55,472 nucleotides of DNA from Folioceros fuciformis (lineage: Eukaryota > Anthocerotophyta > Anthocerotopsida > Anthocerotales). The DNA lies in the NCBI GenBank assembly GCA_049999805.1, contig JBNGIO010006162.1, forward strand, positions 192,110 to 247,581, in the 5' to 3' direction. The notes under the pieces were generated by a model. That model was not told the origin of the DNA, ran no database searches, and saw only the letters and a list, made by a program, of their open reading frames with translations. Each line of letters begins with the position of its first letter. The first letter of the stretch is position 1. The position numbers were made by a program, and so were the translations under genes. Positions 22,209 to 33,700 of the stretch are shown in pieces.

Positions 22209-22499
22209 ATGACGAGTCTTGTTATTCAGAAACAGGACGAGGAGGGGCGGAAGGGTTCTCAACTTGAGAAGCCGCTTGAGAAGCCGCGGGAGGACGAGGA
22301 GGAGCGGAAGGATTCTCAACTTGAGAAGCCGCGGGACCAGGAGGAGCGGAAGGCTTCTCAACTTGCGAACACTCACGGGAGCTGGCTCTCCTCTCTCACA
22401 ATGGCAACCATGATCTCTGTTTCTATTTTGATTGGCTTCACATCGTTACGCGCAGGGTTTCAGAACTCTCTTGGGGACCCTTTTATAACGGCTCTGTAG
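22209..22499 (+). CDS. Small repeat protein with a C-terminal membrane segment (hypothetical)
   Basis: A 96-aa frame from an ATG. The first half is a charged tandem repeat with the core SQLEKP (three copies) alternating with acidic/arginine runs such as REDEEERKD and DQEERKAS. The second half has a hydrophobic segment, SSLTMATMISVSILIGFTSL, followed by RAGFQNSLGDPF. This layout loosely recalls the membrane end of plant ankyrin/PGG proteins, but there is no PGG motif and I do not assign a family. The DNA repeat underlying SQLEKP (TCTCAACTTGAGAAGCCGC) is nearly identical between copies, so this could be a microsatellite-like expansion. It may be an isolated terminal exon. Confidence 0.3.
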   Translation: MTSLVIQKQDEEGRKGSQLEKPLEKPREDEEERKDSQLEKPRDQEERKASQLANTHGSWLSSLTMATMISVSILIGFTSLRAGFQNSLGDPFITAL

Positions 22500-22730
22500 T
22501 CAACCGGTTCCAAGCTCCACGTTGGTCCGCGTACCTGCATCTGCATAGGCATTCGTCAGTAGCACATATGCAGCTGTCCTCTGAGGCTCGAAACTTTTAA
22601 AATGCCAACGGATTCTGTAAATCTCTGTGAATGTCCTACGTATTAATGAGAGACAACAAGCTGCTCCTGCACGTCCAAGACGATCAATCAGGCAGTTGTA
22701 CTTTGACGCTGAACAAGTTTGAATGAATGT
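22500..22730 (-). pseudogene. Remnant of a PLS-class pentatricopeptide repeat gene (E region)
   Basis: On the minus strand a frame contains KYNCLIDRLGRAG and, 35 residues later, EPQRTAAYVLLTNAYADAG. These match the last repeat and the E motif of organelle RNA-editing PPR proteins (usual forms are YxCLIDLLGRAG and YVLLSNIYAxAG). The spacer between them is scrambled, no upstream PPR repeats or downstream DYW domain are visible, and the frame ends at once, so this is a short decayed fragment. The long frame upstream of it (to 23147) has no PPR character. Confidence 0.6.
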
Positions 22731-23515
22731 TCCTAATGCCAAACATGGGAGGCCTGACGAGGCCACGCCATTGCAGCGGGGTTGCAAGGGAAGTATGGGT
22801 AGAATGGATGGTAAGGTAAGGGAAGGGAAGGAAAGGGGTTGCCCGTCCTCGTTGGGGGTGCATGGCCTAACTCCATTCCTATCCAAACTACTGAGACGTG
22901 GACATGGATGCCTAACACTCGCTCTTGCACCTCCCATCGATACGTACCATGAAATTTTTTCCCTCCTAACAACAGAGAAAATGGCACAGGGGCAACGTAC
23001 AACTTGGCAGGCATTGCCGTGCATGGTGCTCGCCGTTAGCGCCCCCTTGCTTCTTTTACATCTCCTTCGTCTTGTTTCTTTGCGGGTTTTTTCTAGGCAG
23101 AGGCGTGGCAGAGATGCAACCCTCAAAGAAACCCGACAATGGAGCAAAGCTTGTCACGGTGTGCCCATGCTGCACGCAGTCTTACGCTACCTGGCATAGA
23201 GTATGTTATGTTTCAGACTCGGTCTTGCGACTGATCACTGAACGGTAGTATGGCAACCAGAGCCATTGCGTGTCAGAGTGCATGGATTTGACTGGAAGCG
23301 TGTGGAACAAAAACATGAATTAATGTATGTGGGCAGCAATGTCTAAGATAAACATATAGAAGTAGTTATAACCGAATCTAAAAAAATTACCTATTAAGAT
23401 CATAATTACTGAAGGAATAATTAAAGTATATTCTCCAAACGTGCCCTAACTAGGGCTCTAAGAACTAAACCTCTACATTGTGGACCTAGCAATTCGCGTG
23501 GAATGTGTTGTGTAT
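22731..23515. other. Intergenic DNA left of the Copia element
   Basis: No coding region or RNA gene is recognised. Composition changes from mixed to AT-rich near 23300, ahead of the retrotransposon. Confidence 0.45.
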
Positions 23516-23687
23516 TGTTAGAGTTATTATTAATTATGGTTAGTTAACCTAGCATGGTTATTATTAGAGTTATATATTTAATGAGTGTATAAGATATATA
23601 ATTGTATTCATTTTCATTATTATTATTCTTTATGCAACCATATGAGTTTGTGTGTCTTGCATTTCGTATCATGGTATCAGAGCCATG
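23516..23687 (+). repeat. Candidate 5' LTR with adjacent initiator-Met tRNA primer-binding site
   Basis: The candidate LTR runs from TGTTAG (23516) to GTATCA (23671), 156 bases, with TG...CA ends. It is followed immediately by TGGTATCAGAGCCATG (23672-23687), complementary to the 3' end of initiator methionine tRNA, the usual Copia primer. The primer site is clear. The left LTR border is inferred, because no second LTR is present for comparison. Confidence 0.65.
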
Positions 23688-24295
23688 TCTTTGATCTGTC
23701 TTTGATCTTTCCGCTGCACTACGATGAGCTAGGCGCGTAGCTGAACGCATGCTGAGCATGGCAAGCGAAACAGAGTTATCATCGAACACATACGTTTATC
23801 ATAGATAAATAGAATGTGAGATAGATGCATAGGTCCGATGATAACAGTGTGATGCACAGGTAGGTCTGGTGATAACAGTGTGTTGCTTGCCTGCACACAT
23901 GTGTTGTAATCAATAAAAATTGCTAGATGAATTCCTCTACTCTATCCTAGAAAGATGCCTAGGAGAAATGGGTGATGTTAGGAAAGTTCACTCATGGACG
24001 ACTCTTCTAGGATCCTTGCTAGGGAGGAATACATTCAAAGGCGTCACAATGAATTGATTACAAATGGATGGGGTGCTAACAAAAATGCATTGCGTTCTAG
24101 AAGAAATCGCAGCATCCGGATAGTAGCAATTTCATTCTCTCCAAATAGCTATGAAGGCAGGGTGGCAACACATCATCAGCGCTTGATAGGTCGTTTGGAG
24201 CAGCGATATGCTGAAGATGAGGAGCTACCTCCACCTACGAAAGGAGGGCAAAGAATTGTTGAAGAACAATCTTACCTCACATCCGATCCGTTGGC

Positions 24296-24395
24296 NNNNN
24301 NNNNNNNNNNNNNNNNNNNNNNNNNNNNNNNNNNNNNNNNNNNNNNNNNNNNNNNNNNNNNNNNNNNNNNNNNNNNNNNNNNNNNNNNNNNNNNN
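24296..24395. other. Assembly gap of 100 N
   Basis: Exactly 100 undetermined bases, the conventional scaffold gap of unknown size. Any reading frame crossing it is meaningless. Confidence 0.99.
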
Positions 24396-27003
24396 AAAGG
24401 ATTCTACTCTATTTGGATGTAGTTGAATCCATGCTCATTCGATTTACTACAAATTTTCCTCCATTCTTGGTGGAAATTTCTTCAAACATTGGTACAGTTC
24501 GCCAAGAGCTGCTTACAATGGCAAATGATTTGTCAAATCTCTCAGCTCACCTCAAACCCTTACCAATTTCAAATGTGTAGCCTGCAACTACGATGTATTT
24601 GGGTTAATTGGTACCCATCTAGGAGTGCAAGCCTAGTGCTGGTCCCTAGCCTAGTGCTCAATCACAATGAGGCTCAAGGGTTTAGATCTAAAGCGACATT
24701 TTACCATATCCAGGAGCTTTGCAAACTTGGTCTCTTGTTCTCAACCGGCACCCCTGATCAAGGTGCTTGTTGAGATAGACTTCCAGCCTGTACAAATTTT
24801 GGCCCAGCTTTTGCCAATGGTTGCTAATTTGCATTGCTTTTGGTCTCTTCTACCTCCACATTAGGTTTAAAACACAAGCTAGTTAGTTGTCACGGGATTT
24901 TTCTGGTTTTTAGGGTTTGGCACATCGGTTCAACTTTGCCTTACCACTTCACCAGCAACTTAAGTGCACCTATTTACGTAGGTTGTTTTTAGAAACCATT
25001 CTAGGCAGGAGGAGCTATAAACCAAAACAACAGTACGCTTGAACTAGGATAGCTCCTATCCCTTCTCATACTTGCTACTGTTCTATTTACAACTCCTACA
25101 CTCCCACATTAGGCACGTTACTGTACGTATAAAACACACCACTTATGATAGCATTATCTTAGAATGTGTCTCTGTTTGATTCTAATAGTTATTCAGATTT
25201 GGAATCCCTTACTTGGCTGTATTCCAATCCACCTCTTCCCATCATCTCTCCAGTGATTCCTCTCACAATAGGAACAAACGTAGCAACTGTGACTACCTCT
25301 GCTAGTTCATCATACTCAGGGGAGTTTAAGGAAAAGGATAGGTTTGATGGGACTCACGCTAGGTTTGAAGGATGGAGAGCTCGCATGAAGGCTAATCTCA
25401 ACACTTGCGATGGGAATATGCCGATGGTTCTCTCCCCGATCCTTCTAAGGTACCTGTTGCTTTAGGTGGGACAGGCCCTACACAAGCTGAGATTGACCAA
25501 TGGAAGAATGGCAACAAGATTGCTTACGCAATATTGCTTTTTGAACTTGATTCCACCATCATAGAGGTGGAGTTTCATGATACAGCAGCAGTACTGTGGA
25601 AACATCTGACGAACAAATATCAAGTACAAAATATTCTTACCTTGGTTGCTGCTTGTAATGTTTTTCATTCTCTGCGTTTGAAGGATGGCGATTCGGTTGG
25701 AGATATAATTCAACTTTTCATCTTGTGTAGCCTTTGTGTCCAGTTAGAATTCATCTCTTAGAGACTCATATGCTCTTGTAGCTACTGGAAAACCTGCTAC
25801 CATCAACTTTAATGAAGTGGTGGGAGCTCTCCTTCAAGAAGAGCAGAGTTGTAAGACTGGTGATCCGTCACGTCTCAGGGGTGACAAGGTCCTTTTTGTT
25901 GCAAGAGGAAAAGGCACTTGGAAGGGGAAAGATAATAAGAACAAGAAATTCAACAGCAATAATAACAATAATGGTCAGAATAAAAGCGGTAATTCTAATA
26001 CCTCATCTGGATCCACAAAACGCCAGGGCACCTGCAATTGGTGTGGCATTCCGGGTCACTGGGAAAGAGACTGCCGAAAGAAGAAATAGGGTGAACCAAA
26101 GCAGGAACCTAGACCTGAAGTACACGTGACATCCAAGGCTGGTCAAAATACAAAAATAGCACACAAGAGCAGCAGCTCAGTTCTAACGGTTTACCTTACC
26201 TTCTATCGAGAAAATTCTAATTACTGGTTTCTCGATTCTAGAGCTACTTCGCATGTGTGTAACAACCGTCTACTCTTTTCAACGTATTACAAACAAACAA
26301 TGACACTATCTATTGTTGGCGACTTGTGTGGCGTTGAGGTTAAAGGTGTGGGTGTCGTTAACATCTCTTTCCTAGATGGCACCTTCCTGCATCCAGAAGA
26401 CGTGTTGCATGTTCTAGCTATGAGTAAAAATCTGTTGTCCATAAGAGCCCTTTCTCAGAGTAAACCGTGTGGGTTCCGCTTCGAGGACAAAAAAATGTTA
26501 TATGTACCACCTGTCACACCCTAAGAAACATATAGCAAAAGCAATCCTGGTTAATGACTTGTACCAACTAGTTACAGTTGCTAAGTCTAAGGCTAGAGCG
26601 TTGCTTGCTTCACTTAGTGTTCAGGCTAACCTTTGGCATGCTAGGCTTGGGCATGTTAAGAGGTCTAAGTTAGACCTCATGTCAAAATTCAAGTCTCTAT
26701 CAAGAAAAACTGCCTAGCTGCTTCAAGCACTTGTCAACATGTTTTTCTTGTATCCTTTCAAAACAAAAGGAGCATCCCTTCAGAAACAAGGACCCTACTA
26801 GGCTAAAGAAATCCTGGAGCTTATACATGCTGACATTGCAGGCAAATTACCTGTTAAGAGCTTGGGTGGCGCTGAATATTATTTGTTACTTATTGATGAC
26901 TACTCCAAATAAACTTGCACCTTCTTGCTTAAGCTTAAAAGATATGCCTTTGAACACATCTCCAGTTGGATACACATGGTTCAGAGATAGACTGGAAAAT
27001 TAG

Positions 27004-28059
27004 TGAAGTGTTTCAAAACTAAATAATGGAGGGAAATTACCGGTCACAAATTTGATTACCTCGCTGGCTCGAGTTGAGTCACCATCCCCCGCTCTACTCC
27101 AAATCCCCGTCCCCTCAGACGGTGGCTTTGCCCTCGACTGCTGCACGCTCCCTAAGTTGTTGTTGCGCCTCCCGTTTTCCTCTCCAAATCAATGCTCCTC
27201 GACCCTAATGACCGCGCCGCCTGACTGTCGCTCCGTCCACCTGCATGCTTCAATCCTTTCTACCCTTCCCTAACTCCTTATCTTCGCGTAGACTACACCT
27301 CGCCTTGGTGTCTTGCCACTGCTTTCTCCCAATTGCGCTCTGCGACTTGAAGTCCTTCTTAACCCTCCGCTTGCCTTAGGCCCGCCACTAGGGTTGTTAA
27401 CTCCACCTTGGCCACATCGACACCCACCTAACTTAGCCACCGTGGGGGTGCCAGCCACTAGCCCCCCCTTGAGTGAGTGACCGTGGTGAAATACTTTCCC
27501 CTCCTCCTTATTTAGACTCTTGGTTAGTCCAATCCATCAAGATCCAAGGAACTTCCAACTTGTCCTTGTAGGCCATGAGTCGAGGTCGAGTGATTGCAAA
27601 AACAATCTTGCCACTGTCAAAGGAACTTCGAGTCTGGCCCTTTGCGATTGTCAAGACCCGAGGACTTGGTATTGGTAACCAAAACCTCGCCGGAGAGTGA
27701 ACTGCCATGGGCCAAGGAGCCTCTTGGGTATAAAAGGAACCACTTGGGCCGTATTCAGTCACTTTTTTGGTCAAAAAAAAAAAAACTACTAAGTCCTTGT
27801 TGTTCAATTAATTATTTCGAGGGGAGTTTCGACACCTACGATTATCTACACTCCCCATGAGGCATACCTTGGAATACTCTCCATGTAGTAACATACATCG
27901 GTTTAATAATCAGGTTAGGATCTAATTGTTGGCTATACATCTGCATTTCATCTTGTTTTTCCCGTTTGCTCACCTTCTTCCTGCTACCTTGTTCCGGAAG
28001 CTCCCCCCTTTCCCACAAGCTAAAGACCTCATCTAACTTGTGCTAGACATTTTGTTCAT
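27004..28059. other. Transposon-like intergenic DNA without a recognised domain
   Basis: Follows the truncated Copia element. A TATAAAA at 27729-27735, inside a segment rich in short direct phrases, is followed by an A13 run near 27773-27785; this resembles an LTR promoter or another element's end, but no matching repeat copy is present. No gene is seen. Confidence 0.35.
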
Positions 28060-28188
28060 GGACAGAAACTTGGAGGACGATACATATCTATGCCCATGGG
28101 ACCTCGTTTGCAAGTTGTGACAGCAAGGTTCGTACAAGAAACTGGCTTATGTAATTGTGTTGGTGCACTTAATGGCTCATTTATTCCC

Positions 28189-28305
28189 TTGCACAAGAAG
28201 CCTTCTGCAAGATAGGATCATTCCCTTGCACAAGAAGCCTTTTGCAAGAGAGGATCATTCCCTTGCACAAGAAGCCTTCTGCAAGATAGGATCCTGCGGC
28301 ATATT
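28189..28305. repeat. 43-bp tandem triplication inside the transposase remnant
   Basis: Three copies of a unit starting CCCTTGCACAAGAAGCCTTC and ending in AAGATAGGATCATT are arranged head to tail. The unit length of 43 is not a multiple of three, so it shifts the transposase frame. The third copy joins CCTGCGG instead of CATT. Confidence 0.85.
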
Positions 28306-28629
28306 GGTGTTGTAAGGAGATGCATGCTATTACACTACAGGCCATATGTGATTTCAATAAATTGTTCATTGATGTTTCTTGTATAGCACCTGCAAGGGTT
28401 CATGATCCTACGTTCCGAGAAAGTAGTAGTATCTGGCAACGGTTGAACATGCACAGGGTATGCACGAAGCCTGAGTTATCCATTCATAGACAACAAGTTT
28501 GCCCATACATTATTGGATCATGAAGGACCACATCCTAAGATAATCTTGTATTCAACGAAGCCTCTTATGTCCTCTTGGCCGCACTAGAACCTCCCTCCCC
28601 CCACTCACCAAGACCCCCTTCCATGGCCC

Positions 28630-28757
28630 AGTTGTGGTCTGGCCTTGAAACAGCCCTATGGTTTTCCTAATACAAGCTATCATCTTTGGTGGCCCAGTTG
28701 TGGTCTGGTCTTGGAACAGCCCTACGGTTTTCCTAACACAAGCTATCATCTTCGGCC
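28630..28757. repeat. Tandem duplication of about 60 bp in the transposase remnant
   Basis: Two copies of a unit containing GCCCAGTTGTGGTCTGG, then AACAGCCCTA and GGTTTTCCTAA, and ending AAGCTATCATCTT. They encode a repeated EQPYGFPNTSYHL-like peptide in one frame. It is a local duplication with no independent function apparent. Confidence 0.8.
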
Positions 28758-29244
28758 AGGCTTTTACTCAATTCCTTTGCATAGATTTTACGCATTCAAT
28801 GCAAGAGCACTAGCAAATAGCTACATTAAGACAAACAAGGGCAAGCAACGACCACGCAAAGAAGGATTTTTTCCAAGACAAAGACAAGGAGGTAGGTCCT
28901 TTTGGTGAAGATGATGGGCCAATCCCTGGCATTCTTGAACATTCTGATTTAGGGGATAAAGATTCGGATGCTCAAAGAAATGTGCCTGCAAGGGAGATAC
29001 TATTTGACTATTTACCACCTAGTGAATCAATGGAGGTGCCTACAATCTGGTACTCATAAAAAACCTTCTCACAGGCGTTGACAAGCCATCAGCCGAACTA
29101 TGCATAGACCAAACCAAAACCTCCCACACTGCCACAAAAGCACATTTGTGTATAATAGGTGGAGGCGAGAGGTGCCAGTCGGCTAACCCATTTGGTACAT
29201 TTTGGAAACAATGATATCCCACTCACTAATCCATTTTAAATCAT

Positions 29245-29344
29245 GTTTCCTAGAAACTAAGCTTGCTTGATAAATCTATTTTTAAACTTGTCCTGTTTCC
29301 TAGAAACTAAGCTTGCTTGATAAATCTATTTTTAAACTTGTCCT
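29245..29344. repeat. Perfect 50-bp tandem duplication
   Basis: Copies 29245-29294 and 29295-29344 are identical, starting GTTTCCTAGAAACTAAGCTT and ending AAACTTGTCCT. Each unit carries a TTTCTAGG-type inverted motif (TTTCCTAGAAA). Confidence 0.95.
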
Positions 29345-29800
29345 TTATTTTTGTAATTAAATAAGAAGAACTTCATTGTGGTTGTTACCATCTACCTATT
29401 ATGTATTCACTGTTGCCATTCCATTCCTTATGACAACATTCAGGCAAGCACGTTTGACGCCCCTTAAGCGGAAGTGCAACAAGCATTTTTCCAAGGGCAG
29501 GGTACAAATAGGAAATGTATTTGCTCTTCTTAACTAGGGTTAAGGAGCACTCAAACTAGGGGACCTGGCGACCAAGTATGGCGAAATTATAATTTAGTAA
29601 AACTATGATCAAAATATTATTATTCGCCACAAAATGGTTTTGAATGCCCTTTTCATAACTCGGTACACCCTGCGGAGTGTAAAGATACAAATACAAAACC
29701 GAGTCAGGGACTGTTTAAAGTTGCCAGCTGACGTGGACGCAGTCCTGGCCGGAAAAGAAGCTGGTGTTCGATGTGAGGGCGGAGGAGGAGCCTCTCAGGC
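29345..29800 (+). promoter_or_regulatory. MED18 upstream region
   Basis: No gene is visible. The last 100-150 bases turn GC-rich and are probably the promoter and 5' UTR of MED18; no TATA box is obvious. Confidence 0.35.
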
Positions 29801-30632
29801 ATGGAGTGTGCAGTGGATGGCCTCATCGAGCAAGAACATGTAGCTGCGCTGGAGGTTTTGCTGCAAGCACTCTCTGGCCGCACGAAGGAAGTAATCAAGT
29901 CGCACGAGATTCGTCTGAAGAGCGGGCCGAATTTAGGAGCCGTGCCGTCGGAATTGCACCTTATCTGCGACCTCACACAGGGCGAGGGGGTGTGGAAAGG
30001 TAGATGGATTAGTGCTACTTGCTTGAATTGAGTTCCCGTGCTTGTCAAGACGGTGAGATGCGGACTGCGCTCAAGGTGATGTGCTTGTGTGAAGTCCGGC
30101 ATGTAGGAGGTGCTCTCAGAGGAGCAGGAGCGGAGCAGCTGCCCGCTCTCGTGCGCCATGTGCTGGAGTCCAAAATAAGCCCTAATGCTCTGCGCTTTCT
30201 CTACGTCCTGGGATTCAAGCTCGACTCTGAAACGCTCAAGACCGGCTCCTTGTTCCGTTTTTTCAGAGGAGTTCCGATCATTGCATCTGTTACAGCGGTG
30301 CACAAGATACCTAAGTTGCATTCCATAAGTGATGCGACTCAGTTCAATCCAGGTGTGATAGATGCCGAATTGTTTTTCAGAGACAACAGGAAGCCGTGAT
30401 CTGACGGGTTGATTGTTCGATTACAGGAATGCACTTGGTGGAGGTGAGAGCTACATCCACCGTGGAGAATTACAATGAAGCGGTGGGAGCTATGTCTGCG
30501 TTTGCCGAGCTCGTGGCTCCCCTCATAACCTTATCCAAGCCAGGGGTAGTAAGTGCAATTGTTCCAACTGCCGCTACTGCTGCTGCTACTCTCATGTCCA
30601 GAGAGGCTATCAAAGTAGAAGGTGACAAGTGA
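29801..30632 (+). CDS. MED18: Mediator complex subunit 18
   Basis: Exons 29801-29999, 30095-30352 and 30427-30632 join in phase with GT-AG introns of 95 and 74 nt to give 220 aa, essentially the length of Arabidopsis MED18. MED18 sits in the Mediator head module and transmits signals from transcription factors to RNA polymerase II. The sequence follows the plant family closely: MECAVDGLIEQEHVAALEVL at the start, IRLKSGPNLGAVPSELHLIC, VRHVGGALRGAGAEQLPALV after the first splice, VTAVHKIPKLHSISDA, and a C-terminal VPTAATAAATLMSREA. The start is the conserved MEC. Convergent with NRDE2, whose stop lies 114 bases away. Confidence 0.95.
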
Positions 30633-30745
30633 GCTCGTGAAATATGATCTTGTAATGCTGCCCATGCAACAACGGTTTACGCTTCCCCCAATGTATATAA
30701 AAGGCATACACGAGTGCACCAGGCTCTGACATCCAGCCACATGCT

Positions 30746-33700
30746 TCACCTGTCACGCTCGGCTTCCTGAAGGAGGATCTCATAAATGTCCGTGCGGATT
30801 CTTAGATCCTTGTCGCGCATGATCTCCAAAAAATCAGACTGCTCTTTCGGACTCAGGACAGACTTCAGCTTCTTAAACCCGTCCATCCATAGGGACTTCG
30901 ACCTGCAACCAACAGGAGGATATAGATTCATGAGGCCCATCACATAAGATAACTAATACTGCATTGAGAAACACCATTAAGAGCGCCTGGAAACGCTTCA
31001 AAAGCATCCCCAAGATGGGCTTACCAGGGGCATGCATGAATTGCTCGAAAGAAAACCCTGCGTGCAGCATCTGGGTTGCGGGATACTTGAAGCTCGTATG
31101 CCAAGTACGTTCTCCACAGAACAACAGATTGTTCGGTTGGACTGCGCTCGAGTGCTCTTTCAAGGAAACCGAGTATCCTATGTGCTGAAGTAGGTCTTCC
31201 AAGCTCACAAGATATCGCAAAAAGCCCCAGTATTGTCGATGGAGTCCTGCCAAGAATCAACATACTGTTCAGCGGCCACTGGAAAGTACGACAGTAGAAG
31301 GCACTTTCCAGCGAAGACACAGGCAGAGAGCAACCCACCTGTTCATTTCGTCGTCAAAGAACCGACGGAGGTTGCTTATGAGACCACTGTGGCGAACGTA
31401 TACACCCAGAAGCCTTGGATTGAGAGGATACTGTACAAGGCCCCGTATGGCAATTCGCCGAACATGGGCTGGCTTCACAAGCTGTTTGCTACCTTCTAGC
31501 ATCTCAGCATAGCGTACAAAAAGCCTTTCACATTCCACGCTAGCTTGTCTTTTAACTGCAACAGACCACAATCAGCATGTGGTTGTGACTGCGGATTCAT
31601 GCTCGTTATCTAGTAAACAACTCAACTGGTTCAAAAAGACGAGTAAATTACCCGGTAGGTTCATTGCAAGGCTATCCTCAAAGACGGATGAAGCAGCTTC
31701 CCAGCCTGACCTGACGTGCTCAAACATGGCAGCACACGTTATGAGAGCTGATCCTCTCTCTGTCAACTCAGCTCCATGACATGACTGTCTGATCATGTGG
31801 AGGTGCTCGCCGTATCCCCTTTGAGCCCTCAATATGAATGCACCTGGTACTCCACCAGATTCAGAGAAAGGGGAGAACGTTCCTCCAACCCCTGCAGAGC
31901 AAAGTAGATGCAAAACACGCTGATTGGCAGTGGTTAACCCTTGCCATAGGTCCTGACCAGCCAGCTGAGACATCTCGATTTCCACATAGGAGAGATATAA
32001 AATGGGAGCATCCAGCTGGGCCTCCTGTACAGACCAGAAAACGTCACAAGTGCAAAACATAGCGACAAAGGACGCCATGGACTCACATGACGTAGAGCGA
32101 ACAAGTTACGGGAAAAAGGATTACCATTGAAATGGCAGGAAGGGATGTAAGAGTTGTGTCAAACACGCGTCGTGCCACTTCGATGTTTCCAAATGAGGCT
32201 TCAGTGCGGCCATACACACCCAAGAGAAGATGATCCTGCCATTACAGAACATGAAAACATAATCAATTGTTTCTGTCTGGCAAAGTTGTCCATGTTGCTT
32301 CATGCTACCTACTGAATGAGTATCTCTTGCCTGGCGATGGGTTTTGAGCAGCTTCTTGGCTAAGGCCCGCGTAGCAATTTCAGAGTTCTTGCTGTGACCC
32401 TCGGCTGCTGCGGTTGCTATGCCTTCAAATTTGAAAAGCAAGTCTTGTATGCCCTGATGATGAGAGCAGAAAGGCCTGAGGAGCTTCAGGCAGTTGCGTA
32501 CAAAGTTAGCCCGCCCTTCACCCTGCTGAAACCAGTCAGCATTTCCAACAAGATGTTCCAGCAACACATCCTCTGACTGAGAGTTTCCTTCACCAGCATT
32601 GAACCCTTGGAATTCCTTCAGTAGATCGGATGACAGACCTTCAGTTGCTTCCCATCTTCCCTTGAAAGACACAGAGTTCGTACAGCACCTGCAAGCAAGA
32701 CCGGAAACTCAGGATCGCTCTGTGCCATAAATTATCGTGTGCAAACTATCACCAAGAACTATCTATGTGTTCACTCACCAGTGAGATAGAGGCCCTCCAC
32801 AGAAATCAATGAATTGTCCAACAAGACTGAAACGAGCCTGCTCAGTTTCCAGTGAAAAGAGGTTTTCTCTAATATCCTCAAACAGCACCATGCTCTCTAG
32901 TTGCTCATCCTCAGCATCCGGTTCATCAACTGCTGCGCCATTTTCTGCTCTTCAATAGCAAAAAAATTCAATCACAGTTAAATTATAACACATGCACAAA
33001 GGGTTTTGCCACACAATGCAAACAGAGAACGACCACAAAGGCAATTGCAGACAAACACAGACACCGGCTGACTTAAGCGTTGCTGGCTTCTAATGGTTCT
33101 TCTCAGCAATGCTGAAGTGACCCTTACCAAGCTTTTTCCTGACCGGTAACCATTGTAAACTGCCTCGTCGTGCCTCTTCCTCCGACCACCTCTCCCAAAC
33201 ATATGGATCGTCCACTGGAACCTCCTTTGTTAAATCAATGCTCAAACCTAATTTCTCAAGTAGAGCCGCTTCATCCTCTATGGCATCCTCTTCCATATCT
33301 TCCAGATCATCCCCAGTCGTGTCTAGTTCTTCATCAGGTGGCCTTCTTGACAGACCATCCCCTTCAGCTATGCTGGAGGCTTCAGACCAGCCTGTCCAAC
33401 CACCAACGTCTTGGGCCTCCTCTTCTGCTTCTCTCTTTTTGGCTGCTTGGAGCTGCTCTTCTTCCCTCTCCAACCACAACGCCCACCCTAACGCACCATC
33501 CTCGCCAATGCGTGAGGCACCACTGTCCCAAAATGCCTCAAACAGCCTTTGCTTATTGTGCTCACTTAGTTGAATAGGAGGTGCAAAAATTGCAAACTCC
33601 AGCTCTGCCTGGAACATGCCAATCGCCAGCTCATGGTGGCCTGTTTGCCATTCAAACCGACATAAGTCCAGAAATATGGACACCATTGCTTGTTCAGAAT

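Larger units (their letters stand above)
23516..27003 (+). mobile_element. Decayed, 3'-truncated Ty1/Copia retrotransposon
   Basis: Parts in order: a candidate 5' LTR and primer-binding site, a leader of about 1.5 kb with a 100-N gap, then broken gag and the front of pol. Gag begins near 25166; a FDGTHARFEGWRARMKANL segment is typical of Copia gag, followed after a frame change by QVQNILTLVAACNVFHSLRL and a zinc knuckle CNWCGIPGHWERDC (CX2CX4HX4C) at about 26033-26075. The protease region reads WFLDSRATSHVCNN, so the catalytic DSG is altered to DSR. A pre-integrase segment (LWHARLGHVKRSKLDLM) follows in another frame, then an integrase remnant (CFSCILSKQKEHPF). Reverse transcriptase, RNase H and a 3' LTR are absent. 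At least four frame changes make it non-functional. Confidence 0.85.
28060..29040 (+). pseudogene. Decayed PIF/Harbinger-type transposase
   Basis: Fragments of a DDE transposase of the HARBI1-like family appear in order: VQETGLCNCVGALNGSFIPL (about 28130-28190), equivalent to the usual GLPNCVGAIDGTHI block, with the first catalytic Asp changed to Asn; then HAITLQAICDFNKLFIDVSC (about 28322-28382) followed by PARVHDPTFRESS, equivalent to the second conserved block with its HD. A C-terminal piece (GPIPGILEHSDLGD, then ILFDYL) lies near 28916-29015. The frame is broken by stops and by a 43-bp triplication inside the catalytic core. It is non-functional. The element's ends were not found. Confidence 0.65.

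Noticed and set aside
23994-24422. 142-codon frame inside the Copia leader
   Set aside because: About a quarter of it is the N gap, and the remaining part has no recognisable gag similarity.
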